A DNA stretch of 64,000 bases from Candidatus Limnocylindrales bacterium (GTDB lineage: Bacteria; Desulfobacterota; Binatia; UBA1149; CAITLU01), in contig DASPNR010000030.1 in the NCBI GenBank assembly GCA_035626395.1, positions 62,001 through 126,000 of the forward strand, in the 5' to 3' direction. Numbering within the stretch: position 1 is the first letter of the stretch; every line of letters starts with the position of its first letter. Both the position numbers and the translations under genes were made by a program. Below, one piece after another: positions 52,040-61,332 of this stretch. A model generated the notes under the pieces. The model was not told the origin of the DNA. It did not search any database and worked only from the letters and a program-made list of their open reading frames with translations.

Positions 52040-53656
52040 ATGAGCCAACGACGACGCAAGTTCTGGGGCTGGGGATACGAAGGCGAGGGACCGACTGTCG
52101 ATCATCAAGACGCCATCGGCGCGATGCTGACGGCGCGGCTCGGCGGCGAGCCGCTCCAGCGTCAGCCCGAGCCGAGGATCGAGGAGATCGAGCTGCCGCG
52201 GCCGCGCGTGAAGCCGCCGTCCTCGCTGGAGGCGCTCTGCACGACCGCGCCGCTCGAGCGCGCCGGCCACACCTACGGCAAGGCCTTTCGCGACGTCGTG
52301 CGCGCCTATCGCCGCGACTTCTCGCCGGCCCCGGATGTGGTCGCGTTTCCTGCAACGGAAGCCGATCTGGTCGCGGTTCTCGACTGGTGCTCCGGCTCCA
52401 ACGTTGCCGCCATCCCCTACGGCGGTGGCTCCTCGGTGATGGGCGGCACGGAAGCGCGCGGCCTGAGCGACGGCTACGCCGGCGCCGTTACCATCGATCT
52501 GAGCCGGCTTGGCCGCGTTCTGGAAATCGATCGCAGCTCGCGCGCCGCGCGTATCCAGGCCGGTGCCTACGGGCCGGCGCTGGAGGAAGCGCTGCGGCCG
52601 CACGGCCTGACGCTTCGCCACTTTCCGCAATCGTTCGAGTTCTCCACGCTCGGCGGCTGGATCGCCACGCGCTCGGGCGGCCACTACGCCACGCTCTACA
52701 CGCACATCGACGACTTCGTCGAGTCGCTGCGCGTCGTCACTCCCGCCGGAACCCTCGAGAGCCGGCGCCTGCCCGGATCGGGCGCCGGGCCGAGCCCCGA
52801 TCGTCTCTTCATCGGCTCCGAGGGAACGCTCGGGATCATCACCGAGGCGTGGATGCGGCTGCAGGACCGGCCGAAGTATCGCTCCTCGGTCACCGTACTG
52901 TTCGACGATTACTACGCGGCGGCGCGTGCGGTGCGCGCCGTGGGCCAGGCCGGTCTGTACCCGACCAACCTTCGCCTGCTCGACGCGAACGAAGCGATGA
53001 CGAGCGGGGCCGGCGACGGCGTCTCGCACGTGCTCATCCTCGGCTTCGAATCCGCCGACCATCCGCTCGATGCATGGATGGCGCGCGCGCTGGAACTGGT
53101 GGGCGATCACGGCGGGCGCTATCCGGAAGGTGCCGGCAAGACGCGCACGGATGAAGCCGCCACGCGCGAAGGAGCGGCCGGCGCGTGGCGCGACGCCTTC
53201 CTGCGCGCGCCGTATCTGCGCGATGCGCTGGTCGGCCTCGGCGCCATCAGCGATACGTTCGAGACCTCGATCACGTGGGACCGCTTCGAGCAGTTCCACG
53301 CCGGCGTCACCGAGGCCGTCCTGGACGTGGTGCGCAGGCGATGCGGCGGCGGCAGCGTCACCTGCCGCTTCACGCACGTCTACCCTGACGGCCCGGCGCC
53401 GTACTTCACGATCCTGGCGCCATCGAAGCCGCAGCGTCAGCTCGAGGACTGGGATGCGATCAAGGAGGTGGCCTGCGATGCCGTGCTGCGCCTCGGCGGC
53501 ACCATCACGCATCACCACGCAGTCGGCCGCGATCATCGGCCCTGGTACGACAGGCAACGGCCGGAGCTGTTCGCGCGCGCGCTGACGGCCGCCAAGCGCG
53601 AGCTCGATCCGGCCGGGGTGATGAACCCGGGTGTGCTCATCGATCCGGTGCGCTGA
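52040..53656 (+). CDS. FAD-linked oxidase, alkyldihydroxyacetonephosphate-synthase-like
   Basis: A 538-residue PCMH-type FAD flavoenzyme. The N-terminal RRRKFWGWGYEGEGPT is typical of AGPS-like proteins. The FAD-binding domain follows with PYGGGSSVMGGTEAR, SLEALC and HFPQSFEFSTLGGWIATRSG (pyrophosphate loop and flexible loop), and FIGSEGTLGIITEAWMRL. The C-terminal TITHHHAVGRDHRPWYDRQ contains the catalytic His-His-His and RPWY regions of AGPS. In eukaryotes AGPS makes ether lipids; bacterial homologues may do this or oxidise 2-hydroxy acids. GGAGG lies about 5 nt before ATG 52040. Confidence 0.87.
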   Translation: MSQRRRKFWGWGYEGEGPTVDHQDAIGAMLTARLGGEPLQRQPEPRIEEIELPRPRVKPPSSLEALCTTAPLERAGHTYGKAFRDVVRAYRRDFSPAPDVVAFPATEADLVAVLDWCSGSNVAAIPYGGGSSVMGGTEARGLSDGYAGAVTIDLSRLGRVLEIDRSSRAARIQAGAYGPALEEALRPHGLTLRHFPQSFEFSTLGGWIATRSGGHYATLYTHIDDFVESLRVVTPAGTLESRRLPGSGAGPSPDRLFIGSEGTLGIITEAWMRLQDRPKYRSSVTVLFDDYYAAARAVRAVGQAGLYPTNLRLLDANEAMTSGAGDGVSHVLILGFESADHPLDAWMARALELVGDHGGRYPEGAGKTRTDEAATREGAAGAWRDAFLRAPYLRDALVGLGAISDTFETSITWDRFEQFHAGVTEAVLDVVRRRCGGGSVTCRFTHVYPDGPAPYFTILAPSKPQRQLEDWDAIKEVACDAVLRLGGTITHHHAVGRDHRPWYDRQRPELFARALTAAKRELDPAGVMNPGVLIDPVR

Positions 53657-53674
53657 CGCGACGGCGGCTGCGAC

Positions 53675-54553
53675 CTACGCGTCGCGCCAGCCCGCCACCG
53701 CTCCGCGCCATGCCCCGCGCAGCGCCGGCCAGCGCCGGTGCCGGATCATGATCGCGCTGTGGTGCAGCAGCCGGACGCACAGCGCGAGCGCCGGCAACGG
53801 AGCGCGCGCTCGCAGGAACAGCGCAAGCCCCTCGAACAGGCGGAACCATCGCGCCGAGCTCCACGGGCCGAGAGCCGTCGCCTCGTAGTGCACCACGCGG
53901 CAAGCGTCGGCGACGACCAGCTGCCAGCCGGCTTCGCGCGCACGAAACGACAGGTCGACGTCCTCCCAGTAGAAGAAGAAGCGTTCGTCCAGTCCGCCGA
54001 CGTCTCCGAGCATCTGCATCGACACGAGCAGGCAGGCGCCGGAGAGATAGTCGATGCGGTCACAGGCGCCGCGCGCATGGCGGGAAACGCCCGTCCACAG
54101 GCTCGCGCTGCCGCCGCCCCAGGCCTGCACCTGGCCGTGCCGATCCAGCAGCACCGGTGCGACGAGCCCGGCGCGAGGATGCGTCGCGGCGGCGGCAAGC
54201 AGGCGCGCCAGAGTACCGGCCTGCACCTCGGTGTCGGAGTTGACCAGCCACACCCAGCGCGCCCCGAGCGCGGCTGCACGGAGAATGGCCATGTTGACGG
54301 CGGCTGCGAACCCGACGTTGCGCCGCGACTGTACGATCTCCACGCCGGGCAGCGCGGCCCGATAGGCAGGAGCCAGATCGTCGTCCGATCCGTTATCGAC
54401 GACGACGACGTGATCGGGCCGTGGCGAGGAGCGGCCAAGTCGCACCAGGCAATCGCGCACCAACTCGACATCGTTCCAGCTCAGAACCACCGCCACCGTG
54501 CCGGTGCGGCTTGCTGCCTTTTCGGGTGAGCCGTGCGCCAGCTGTTCCGACAT
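53675..54553 (-). CDS. GT2 glycosyltransferase (rhamnosyltransferase-like)
   Basis: A 292-residue GT-A family 2 enzyme: VAVVLSWNDVELVRDCL, VVVVDNGSDDDLAPAYR, QSRRNVGFAAAVNMAI, VWLVNSDTEVQ (DxD), YLSGACLLVSMQMLGDVGGL and FFYWEDVDLSFRAREAG. The C-terminus has a hydrophobic amphipathic part (WFRLFEGLALFLRARAP). This pattern fits transferases that add sugars to lipid-linked surface glycans. The start lies 6 bp after the stop of the membrane-protein gene, so the two are co-transcribed. Confidence 0.88.
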   Translation of the reverse strand: MSEQLAHGSPEKAASRTGTVAVVLSWNDVELVRDCLVRLGRSSPRPDHVVVVDNGSDDDLAPAYRAALPGVEIVQSRRNVGFAAAVNMAILRAAALGARWVWLVNSDTEVQAGTLARLLAAAATHPRAGLVAPVLLDRHGQVQAWGGGSASLWTGVSRHARGACDRIDYLSGACLLVSMQMLGDVGGLDERFFFYWEDVDLSFRAREAGWQLVVADACRVVHYEATALGPWSSARWFRLFEGLALFLRARAPLPALALCVRLLHHSAIMIRHRRWPALRGAWRGAVAGWRDA

Positions 54554-54559
54554 CGGCTG

Positions 54560-54943
54560 CTATGCGGTCCTGGTGCGGAGGTAGGACACGGCAAACAGGA
54601 CGAAGAGCATCATGTCGACGGCTGCACCGACCACGGGAGCGCCGCTGACACGTCCCTGCATCATCAGGACCGGCACGGCAAGGCCGAAGGCGAGCTTCTC
54701 GAGCATCGCCACCGGCATCAGCGGCCGGTAGCGCAGCGGGTCGCGGCCGATGACGAGGAAGACCAGCTGCCAGGCCAGCGTCACGCCGACGAAGCCGTAG
54801 TAGAACTCGGGGTGCGTGATCGCAGGCGGGTTGCCGGCGGCGATGCGGCTTTCCAGAAAGTACATCGGAGCGATGCACAGCACGCCGTAGATTCCGGCGC
54901 CGGTGAAGACGCGTCTGGCGAATACGTCGTCGCGCTCGGGCAT
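54560..54943 (-). CDS. Hypothetical four-helix membrane protein
   Basis: A 127-residue protein with about four TM helices: VFTGAGIYGVLCIAPMYFL, YYGFVGVTLAWQLVFLVIG, LMPVAMLEKLAFGLAVPVLM and VVGAAVDMMLFVLFAVSYL. I do not recognise a named family. It begins at ATG 54943 (a GTG lies one codon earlier) and is followed 6 bp later by a GT2 gene, so it might be an accessory of surface-glycan assembly. Confidence 0.68.
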   Translation of the reverse strand: MPERDDVFARRVFTGAGIYGVLCIAPMYFLESRIAAGNPPAITHPEFYYGFVGVTLAWQLVFLVIGRDPLRYRPLMPVAMLEKLAFGLAVPVLMMQGRVSGAPVVGAAVDMMLFVLFAVSYLRTRTA

Positions 54944-55175
54944 CACGCTTCGTTCCGTGGCGGATGCGTAGCCGTGGCCGGTGGTGGCCTCAAGCTGCGC
55001 GGGCCTTGCGGTTCTCGGCAGTCGGGCGCCACGCCGGCCTCGTCGCGCTGCCCTTCGTGTTGCACGCCGCATCCGATGGCATAAGCAGGACGGCGTTCCG
55101 GCGACGCGCTGGTAGAGACCCGAACGCAGGCGGCGCCGCCCGCGCGCATACCGACACGCGAACGAGGATTTGCCG

Positions 55176-56393
55176 ATGGCCCTGGACTTCTCGCTCTCTC
55201 CCGAGCTGATCGCGCTGCGCGATCGCATCCGCAGCTTCATCCAGACCGAGATCGAGCCGGTGGAGGCCGAGTGCGAGAAGAGCGGGGAGTGGCGGCGCGG
55301 CATCATCGGCCTGCGAAAGAAGGCGTACGCCGCCGGGCTGTGGTGCCCGCACATGCCCAGGGAGTGGGGCGGCATGGGACTGTCGCCGGTGGAGATGGCG
55401 ACCGTGTCGGCCGAATGCGGGCGCAACCGCATCGCCTCCTTCGTGCTCAACTGCCAGGCGCCCGACGAAGGCAACATGCACACGCTGCTGCACTTCGGCA
55501 CCGACGAGCAGAAGGAGAAGTACCTGCGCCCGCTGGTCGAAGGTCGCGTGCGGTCCTGCTTTGCCATGACCGAGCCCGAGGTGGCCGGCTCCGATCCCAC
55601 CGGCATCCGCACGCACGCCGTCAAGGAAGGCGATCACTGGGTCATCAACGGGCACAAGTGGTTCATCTCCGGCGCGCGCGGCGCGCAGTTCGCCATCGTC
55701 ATCGCCAGGACCGATCCGGACGCCGATCCGCCGCAGGCCCGAAACTCCGCGTTCATCGTTCCGACCGACGCGCCCGGCTTCGAGATCGTGCGCGACGTCG
55801 AGACGATGGCGGGCCAGCACAACCACTGCGAGATCCGCTTCGACAACGTGGTCGTCCCGGCCGACGCGATGCTCGGCGGCCGCGGCGAAGGACACCGTCT
55901 GGGACAGGTCCGGCTCGGGCCGGGACGTCTGGCGCACTGCATGCGATGGCTCGGCCAGTGCGAGATGGTTCTGGAGATGATGGTCGCGCGCGCCACCACG
56001 CGCGAGCTGCACGGCGGCACGCTGGCCGACAAGCAAGGCGTCCAGTGGATGATCGCGCAGTCGGCCATGGAGCTCTACCAGGGAAAGCTGATGACGCTGC
56101 ACGCAGCCTATCTGCTCGGCGAGAAGCTTCCCTTCCGTCAGGAAATCTCGATGGCGAAATATCACGTCGCCAACACGCTCTGGCGCATCCTGGACCGTGC
56201 GATCCAGGTCCACGGCGCGCTCGGCTTCTCCACCGACACGCCGCTCGAGAAGATGATGCGGCAGGCGCGCTCGGCGCGGCTCGTCGACGGCGCCGACGAG
56301 GTTCATCTGACACAGATGGCGCGCTTCGTGGTCGACGCCTACAGGAACGAGGGCTCCACGCGCAGCGCCACCGGCTACGGCCTGCTCTACTGA
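55176..56393 (+). CDS. Acyl-CoA dehydrogenase (ACAD10/11-like)
   Basis: A 405-residue flavoenzyme: LSPELIALRDRIRSFIQTEI, FAMTEPEVAGSDPTGIRTHA, VINGHKWFISGARGAQFAIV, RLGPGRLAHCMRWLGQCE and the C-terminal IQVHGALGFSTDTPLEKMMR, ARLVDGADEVH. The active-site base corresponds to Asp in VDGADEVH instead of the Glu of short and medium-chain enzymes, as in ACAD10/11 relatives that act on long or hydroxylated acyl-CoAs. GAGG lies 9 nt before ATG 55176; a TTG two codons earlier is in frame. Confidence 0.9.
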   Translation: MALDFSLSPELIALRDRIRSFIQTEIEPVEAECEKSGEWRRGIIGLRKKAYAAGLWCPHMPREWGGMGLSPVEMATVSAECGRNRIASFVLNCQAPDEGNMHTLLHFGTDEQKEKYLRPLVEGRVRSCFAMTEPEVAGSDPTGIRTHAVKEGDHWVINGHKWFISGARGAQFAIVIARTDPDADPPQARNSAFIVPTDAPGFEIVRDVETMAGQHNHCEIRFDNVVVPADAMLGGRGEGHRLGQVRLGPGRLAHCMRWLGQCEMVLEMMVARATTRELHGGTLADKQGVQWMIAQSAMELYQGKLMTLHAAYLLGEKLPFRQEISMAKYHVANTLWRILDRAIQVHGALGFSTDTPLEKMMRQARSARLVDGADEVHLTQMARFVVDAYRNEGSTRSATGYGLLY

Positions 56394-56695
56394 CGGCAGC
56401 CCTTCGTTACGCCATTGCGGCGGCCGGACCGCCACGAAAACGAAAAAAAACTTCGTTGTCCCGGTTCTCCCCGCGGCCGCCGACGGCTGCAGCCGCGGCT
56501 GTAGACGATCGCCTCACCACTGCAGCGCCGGGTCCAGTCCACTGAGGACTCATTCCTCAATCTGGCCTGCCGGCCAGAGGCGATGGATCATCGGAGGGCG
56601 CCGCGCCCCCCTTGTCGATTGAAGCAGCATGGTTCAAAGACGTCGAAGCAGGCGGGATCAACCTCCCCGTCATCACGGTTGCAAGGAGCTCGAAC
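56394..56695. other. Intergenic region with small hairpins
   Basis: No gene is convincing here. It contains an A-tract (AAAACGAAAAAAAAC, near 56437-56451) followed by TTCGT, the 12-bp palindrome CGGCTGCAGCCG (56484-56495) and a hairpin TGAGGA-CTCAT-TCCTCA (56543-56559). These could terminate the dehydrogenase transcript and regulate the next gene, whose Shine-Dalgarno AAGGAG lies at 56682-56687. Confidence 0.5.
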
Positions 56696-59008
56696 ATGAA
56701 ATCATTGCGGATGTCTCAACGGCTGGCTTTCGCGCTTTTCCTGGGCTGCGCGAGCGCCGGCGGTGTGCTCGTCGACACGGCCGTTCCGCAAACAGCCCAG
56801 GCGCAGGTCATCGACGAAGCGTACTTCTACACCGAGCTCGCGCCGCATGGCCGCTGGGTCAACCACGTGCAGTTCGGCTGGGTGTGGTCTCCGACCGTGG
56901 TCGACGTGGGATGGCGGCCCTACACGCGCGGACGCTGGGTCTGGTCCGACGAATTCGGCTGGACCTGGGCTTCCTATGAGCCATGGGGCTGGGCCACCTA
57001 CCACTACGGCCGCTGGTACTTCGATCCGATCTACGGCTGGACCTGGGTGCCGGGCCGCGTGTGGGCGCCGGCGTGGGTGAGCTGGAGAGTGGAGGCGGGG
57101 CACGTCGGCTGGGCTCCGCTGTGGCCGGCCTACTTCGAGATCCATCACGAATGGGACTGGTCGCGCCGCTGGCGCGACTACCCGGATTGGCATCACCGTC
57201 ACCGCGGTCGCGACTGGGACCGCTGGATCTTCGTCCGCGACCGCGAGTTCATTTCCGAGCGCATCGATCGCGTCGTGATTCGCGATCGGCACGAGCGCGA
57301 TCGGCTCTTCACGCGCTCGCGCGACATCACCGGACAGATCGATTACAGCCGCCCCGAGCGCATCGGCCGCGCGCTGGACCGCTCGATGATCGAGAAGGCC
57401 GTAGGGCGGCCGATCCGCCCCGCGCGCATCGAGCGGGTCGACCGGCCGACCCGCAACGACGAGCGCCGCGGCGATCGCATCGAGGTGTTCCGGCCGCGCG
57501 TGCGCGAGAGGCCCGATAAGACGCCCGACAAGCTCGGCGTCGCCAAGGAGCCGCGCAAGGAGGAGCGCGAGCAGGAGCGCAAGATCTGGGAGCGCGCGCC
57601 CAAGGAGGGTGTCGATCGCGACCGCCAGCGCGAGCGCGAGGTGGCCGATCGAGATCTGCGCGACAGCGAACGTGACGGGCGCGACCGCGAGGGCCGCGGG
57701 AACCGTGACGCGATGGATGCCGACCGCCGTGATCGCCGCGACGGCCGTGGCGGCGATGCGGCAGACACGGAACGCGGCCGCGATGGCCGCGGCGACGCCG
57801 TGGGCGGCGAGCGCGACCGCGACGGTCGAGACCGTGAGGGGAGCGACGGCGATCGCGATCGAACGGGACGCGACGGCATGGGCCGCGAGCGCGATGGTCG
57901 CGACCGCGGTGGCGCTGCCGACGGCGAGCAGGGCCGCGAGCGCGACGCGCGCGAGCCGCGCGATCCGAAGGACCCGCGCGAGCCGCGCGAGCGCGGTGCG
58001 GATGCGGATCGGGAGCGCCGTGAGCGCGACGGGCAGGGCAGGGACGACAAGGGTGCGCCGGGCAAGGACGCGGTGGATCGCGAGCGTTCCGATCGTGACA
58101 AGGCCGGCCCCGGCGGCGGCGCAGGCGCCGAGCGCGAGCGTCAGGAGCGCGACAGGGCGCAGCGCGAGGAGCGGGGCCAGCAGGAGCGCGACAAGGCGCA
58201 GCAGCAGGACCGCGAGCGCGAGCAGCGTGAGAAGGCGCAGCAGCAGGACCGCGAGCGCGAGCAGCGTGAGAAGGCGCAGCAGCAGGATCGCGAGCGCGAG
58301 CAGCGTGAGAAGGCGCAGCAGCAGGATCGCGGGCGCGAGCAGCGTGAGAAGGCGCAGCAGCAGGACCGTGAGCGCCAGCAGCGTGAGACGCAGGATCGCC
58401 AGCGCCAACAGGCGGACCGCGATCGCCAGCAGCAGCAGGAACGTGACCGCCAGCGGGAGCAGGAGCAGGGTCGCCAGCAGCAGCAGCGCGAGATGGAGCG
58501 GCAGCGCGGGCAGGAGCGCGAGCGGCAGATGCAGCAGCAGCGCGGCGAGCGCGAGCGCCAGGAGCGGCAGATGCAGCAGCAGCGCGAGCAGAAGCAACGC
58601 GACGACCGCCGCAGCCAGGAGCTGATGCAGCAGCGCCAGCGAGAGCAGCAGCGTGCCCAGGAGCGGCAGATGCAGCAGCAGCGCGAGCGGCAGGCGCAGG
58701 AGCGGCAGATGCAGCAGCAACGCGAGCAGCAGCGTGCGCAGGAGCGGCGCGTGCAGCAGCAACGCGAGCAGCAGCGTGCGCAGGAGCGTCAGATGCAGCA
58801 GCAGCGCGTGCAGCACGAACGCCAGCGGGCGCAGGAGCGGCAGATGCAGGAGCGCGCGCAGCAGCAGCGCCAGATGCAACAGCGATCGCAGCAGCAGCGT
58901 CCGATGCAGCAGCAGCGCGTGCGCGAGCAGCCGCGCCAGATCGAGCGCGGCGGCGGTGGTGGTGAGCGCGGCGAGCGCGGCGGCCACCCCCAGCGCGGCA
59001 GACACTGA
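56696..59008 (+). CDS. DUF6600-type secreted protein with long Arg/Gln/Glu repeat tail
   Basis: A 770-residue exported protein. A signal peptide (RLAFALFLGCASAGGVLV ... AQAQV) is followed by a Trp/Tyr-rich DUF6600-like domain (about 40-175) with repeated W/Y motifs (GRWVNHVQFGWVWSP, GRWVWSDEFGWTWASYEP, YHYGRWYFDPIYGWTWVPG). From about residue 270 to the end the protein is almost only charged and Gln residues: an Asp/Arg/Gly segment to about 480, then Gln/Arg/Glu heptad-like repeats including five 13-residue copies (EKAQQQDREREQR), and a Gly/Arg tail. The tail should form a long coiled coil or disordered brush. AAGGAG 8 nt before ATG 56696 fixes the start. Confidence 0.8.
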   Translation: MKSLRMSQRLAFALFLGCASAGGVLVDTAVPQTAQAQVIDEAYFYTELAPHGRWVNHVQFGWVWSPTVVDVGWRPYTRGRWVWSDEFGWTWASYEPWGWATYHYGRWYFDPIYGWTWVPGRVWAPAWVSWRVEAGHVGWAPLWPAYFEIHHEWDWSRRWRDYPDWHHRHRGRDWDRWIFVRDREFISERIDRVVIRDRHERDRLFTRSRDITGQIDYSRPERIGRALDRSMIEKAVGRPIRPARIERVDRPTRNDERRGDRIEVFRPRVRERPDKTPDKLGVAKEPRKEEREQERKIWERAPKEGVDRDRQREREVADRDLRDSERDGRDREGRGNRDAMDADRRDRRDGRGGDAADTERGRDGRGDAVGGERDRDGRDREGSDGDRDRTGRDGMGRERDGRDRGGAADGEQGRERDAREPRDPKDPREPRERGADADRERRERDGQGRDDKGAPGKDAVDRERSDRDKAGPGGGAGAERERQERDRAQREERGQQERDKAQQQDREREQREKAQQQDREREQREKAQQQDREREQREKAQQQDRGREQREKAQQQDRERQQRETQDRQRQQADRDRQQQQERDRQREQEQGRQQQQREMERQRGQERERQMQQQRGERERQERQMQQQREQKQRDDRRSQELMQQRQREQQRAQERQMQQQRERQAQERQMQQQREQQRAQERRVQQQREQQRAQERQMQQQRVQHERQRAQERQMQERAQQQRQMQQRSQQQRPMQQQRVREQPRQIERGGGGGERGERGGHPQRGRH
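58193..58387 (+). repeat. Five 39-nt tandem coding repeats
   Basis: Five in-frame copies starting at 58193, 58232, 58271, 58310 and 58349, each beginning AAGGCGCAGCAGCAGGA and encoding (D/E)KAQQQDREREQR-type units. They differ by a few third-position changes (GACCGC/GATCGC) and one Glu-to-Gly change in copy 4, which points to recent expansion. Confidence 0.85.
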
Positions 59009-59179
59009 CGCACGATCATCGGAACCGGCGCCGTTCCCGGCCGCTTTCCGGGAGCGGCGCCCCGATTCGATGCCGCCAGCTGCGCCACCACGGCATCCTC
59101 GGCTGGGGCATCATTCCCGACCCATCGATTCTTGCCCTTTCGAAGCGCGCTGCGGCGCGTGTAGCATCGCGGTTCCGTG

Positions 59180-61294
59180 ATGTTTCCGGCCATCCGCGCG
59201 GGCCGCGCAACGGCGGCGCTCGGCTTGTGCTGCGCGCTGCTGCTGACCGCCTGCGACTTCGCATCCGCTCTGGATCCCGCCGAGGCGTGCCTGTTCGCGA
59301 AGATGAAGGCCGCCGCGTCCTCCGGCGCCCGAATGCTTCGCTGCGCCGAGCGGTTTCCGGCGCCGGAGCAGCTCGAGTTTCTGCGCGACTGCCGGCAGCG
59401 AGTGCGCACGCTCTTTCGCACGCGCCTTGCCGCTGCCGACGATGCGGCGATGGCCAGCGGCTATTCGTGTCCCGCCACGCCCGAGTCGCTCGGTGTGCAG
59501 GGGCCGGCCAGCTGGCCGCAGCGGCTGGTCGACGAGATGTGGGCGGCCGGCAGCGCAGGTGCCGACTGCACCCGGCAGCGCATAGGCGCAGTTCGGCGCT
59601 ATGCGAAGGCCGCCTCGCACTGCCGGATCCGTCAGCTCCTGCAGCCCGACGCCGACGAGATGACCGAATGCATCGAGGATCCGCGCCAGGATCTTCTGCA
59701 AGCCTGGAACGACATCGCCGCGCGCACCGGCGACTGCATCGGGGAGCAGCCGCTCCCGGACGTGCTGGTGACGCGCCTTCGCCAGGACGTCGAAGCCCAG
59801 GCGCAGCGTCTGACCGTCACCTGCGGCGACCGCCACGTCGCGGGTTATGAGGAATGCGATGACGGCGGCACCGTCAGCAACGACGGTTGCACCTTTGACT
59901 GCCGCATCGAGCAGTGCGCTCGCGTGCAAAGCGGCGTCGTCTGCGCGGTGTGCGCGGACGACGCCATCCTCGACCCGCAGACCGGAGCGTGCCGATGCCC
60001 CGACGGCTACCAGGGCACTCCCGGAAGCTGCGCCGACATCGACGAATGCGCCGCCGACGCCGGCGGCTGTCCTGCCGAGCGCCCGTGCGTCAATCTTGCG
60101 GGCACGCACGCGTGCGCGATTCCGTGCACCGAAGAGGCGCTGCACGAGGCGCTTGCCGCCTGCGGCGCTCCCACCGGCGCCATCGCCTTCAACTGCAAGG
60201 ATCAGGTGATCCAGGTGGCGCGCGGGTTCATCGACGATCCGCGCCGGGTCATGTGCGATGACCTCGTCATCGACGGCGCCGGCAGCAACCTGACCTTCGA
60301 GATGGATCCGCTGTGCTGGAAGGTGCCGCTTCCGCAGGAGCGCTGCCGCACCATGCTGGAGCCCGACGGCACCTGCGCCTGTCCCGACGTCGATACCGGA
60401 ACACCGTTTCTCATCCTCGAGGGCGACCGCAACGTGGTGCGCAACCTGACGGTGCGCGGCTTCTTCGACGGAATCCGCAGCCAGGGCAGCTCCAACGTCG
60501 TCGAGGACGTGCGCTTCGAGCGCATGTGCGACGACGCGTTCGGAAGCATGGGAAGCGGCACCGCCAACGTCTTCCGCAATCTCGAAGCGCTGCACGGGTG
60601 CGACAAGTGCTCGGAGAGCGACGGCGACCTCGCCACGACCGACACCGATCCGCGCGTGGCGGGGCACTACAGCGCGATCTTCGAGAACGTGCGCTTCGAA
60701 GGCTGCCTGACGCCGCTGCGGCTGAGCAGGGGCGGTCGCTACCGGATCCGCGGGGTGACGATGACGCCGTCGGACGACCCCGATTTCCCGTGCGACGGGC
60801 CACGCTTTTCCGGGATGACCGACGACGAGCTGGCGGTCGAGATGGATTCGAGCGTCATCCAGGGCTGCCGCCGCGGAATCCGCTTCGGCATCCTTTCGGA
60901 CGGGCTGCTGTGGGACAACATCATCCACGACAACACGATTCGAGGCGTGCGTGTGGCGGGGGATGCACGCGTCGCGCTTTGGGACAACAGCATCCGCGAC
61001 AATGGCGGGGACGGCTCGACCGAGACGGGCTACGGCGGCGTGACCGTGCTGGCCGATGCGCTTGCCGACCTCGGCGGCGGCCCCGGTATCACCATCGACG
61101 GCCGCGAGGTGGTCAGCCCCGGAGGAAACGCGCTCTGCGGCAATCTCGGCGGCGATGAGCTTCCCCGCGACGTCGAGAACGAGACGGCTACGGTGGTGCC
61201 GGCCGAGAACAACTGGTGGTGCACATACGAATCACCGGCCGATCTGGTGTTCGGCCATGTGGACTACCAGCCCTTCCTGAAGCGCGCGCCGTAG
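59180..61294 (+). CDS. Beta-helix lipoprotein with disulfide-repeat and EGF-like modules
   Basis: A 704-residue protein with lipobox LLLTAC. Residues about 30-215 are a helical cysteine module in two halves (CLFAKMKAAASSGARMLRC ...; CTRQRIGAVRRYAKAASHC ...). A single Myxococcus-type disulfide repeat follows (GYEECDDGGTVSNDGCTFDC), then an EGF-like calcium-binding motif (DIDECAADAGGCPAERPCVN), and finally a right-handed beta-helix (about 340-680) with repeated turns (FLILEGDRNVVRNLTVRGFF, SNVVEDVRFERM, DGLLWDNIIHDNTI, VALWDNSIRDNGG). Such helices often bind or cut polysaccharides. ATG 59180 is chosen; a GTG lies one codon earlier. It shares its N-terminal module with the protein at 62059. Confidence 0.77.
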   Translation: MFPAIRAGRATAALGLCCALLLTACDFASALDPAEACLFAKMKAAASSGARMLRCAERFPAPEQLEFLRDCRQRVRTLFRTRLAAADDAAMASGYSCPATPESLGVQGPASWPQRLVDEMWAAGSAGADCTRQRIGAVRRYAKAASHCRIRQLLQPDADEMTECIEDPRQDLLQAWNDIAARTGDCIGEQPLPDVLVTRLRQDVEAQAQRLTVTCGDRHVAGYEECDDGGTVSNDGCTFDCRIEQCARVQSGVVCAVCADDAILDPQTGACRCPDGYQGTPGSCADIDECAADAGGCPAERPCVNLAGTHACAIPCTEEALHEALAACGAPTGAIAFNCKDQVIQVARGFIDDPRRVMCDDLVIDGAGSNLTFEMDPLCWKVPLPQERCRTMLEPDGTCACPDVDTGTPFLILEGDRNVVRNLTVRGFFDGIRSQGSSNVVEDVRFERMCDDAFGSMGSGTANVFRNLEALHGCDKCSESDGDLATTDTDPRVAGHYSAIFENVRFEGCLTPLRLSRGGRYRIRGVTMTPSDDPDFPCDGPRFSGMTDDELAVEMDSSVIQGCRRGIRFGILSDGLLWDNIIHDNTIRGVRVAGDARVALWDNSIRDNGGDGSTETGYGGVTVLADALADLGGGPGITIDGREVVSPGGNALCGNLGGDELPRDVENETATVVPAENNWWCTYESPADLVFGHVDYQPFLKRAP

Positions 61295-61332
61295 CCGCGC
61301 CGTGCCCGGTCCGCTGCGGGCGGCGCGCCAGG

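Noticed and set aside
58193..58387. Regular 39-nt repeats as a possible CRISPR array
   Set aside because: No spacers; the units are contiguous and in frame within a protein-coding repeat. The same holds for the repeats at 62695-63819.
56702..59005. 767-codon open frame on the minus strand, Leu/Ala-rich
   Set aside because: Antisense of the Arg/Gln/Glu repeat protein; the apparent hydrophobicity only mirrors CAG/CGC/GAG codons. The plus frame has a Shine-Dalgarno and signal peptide.
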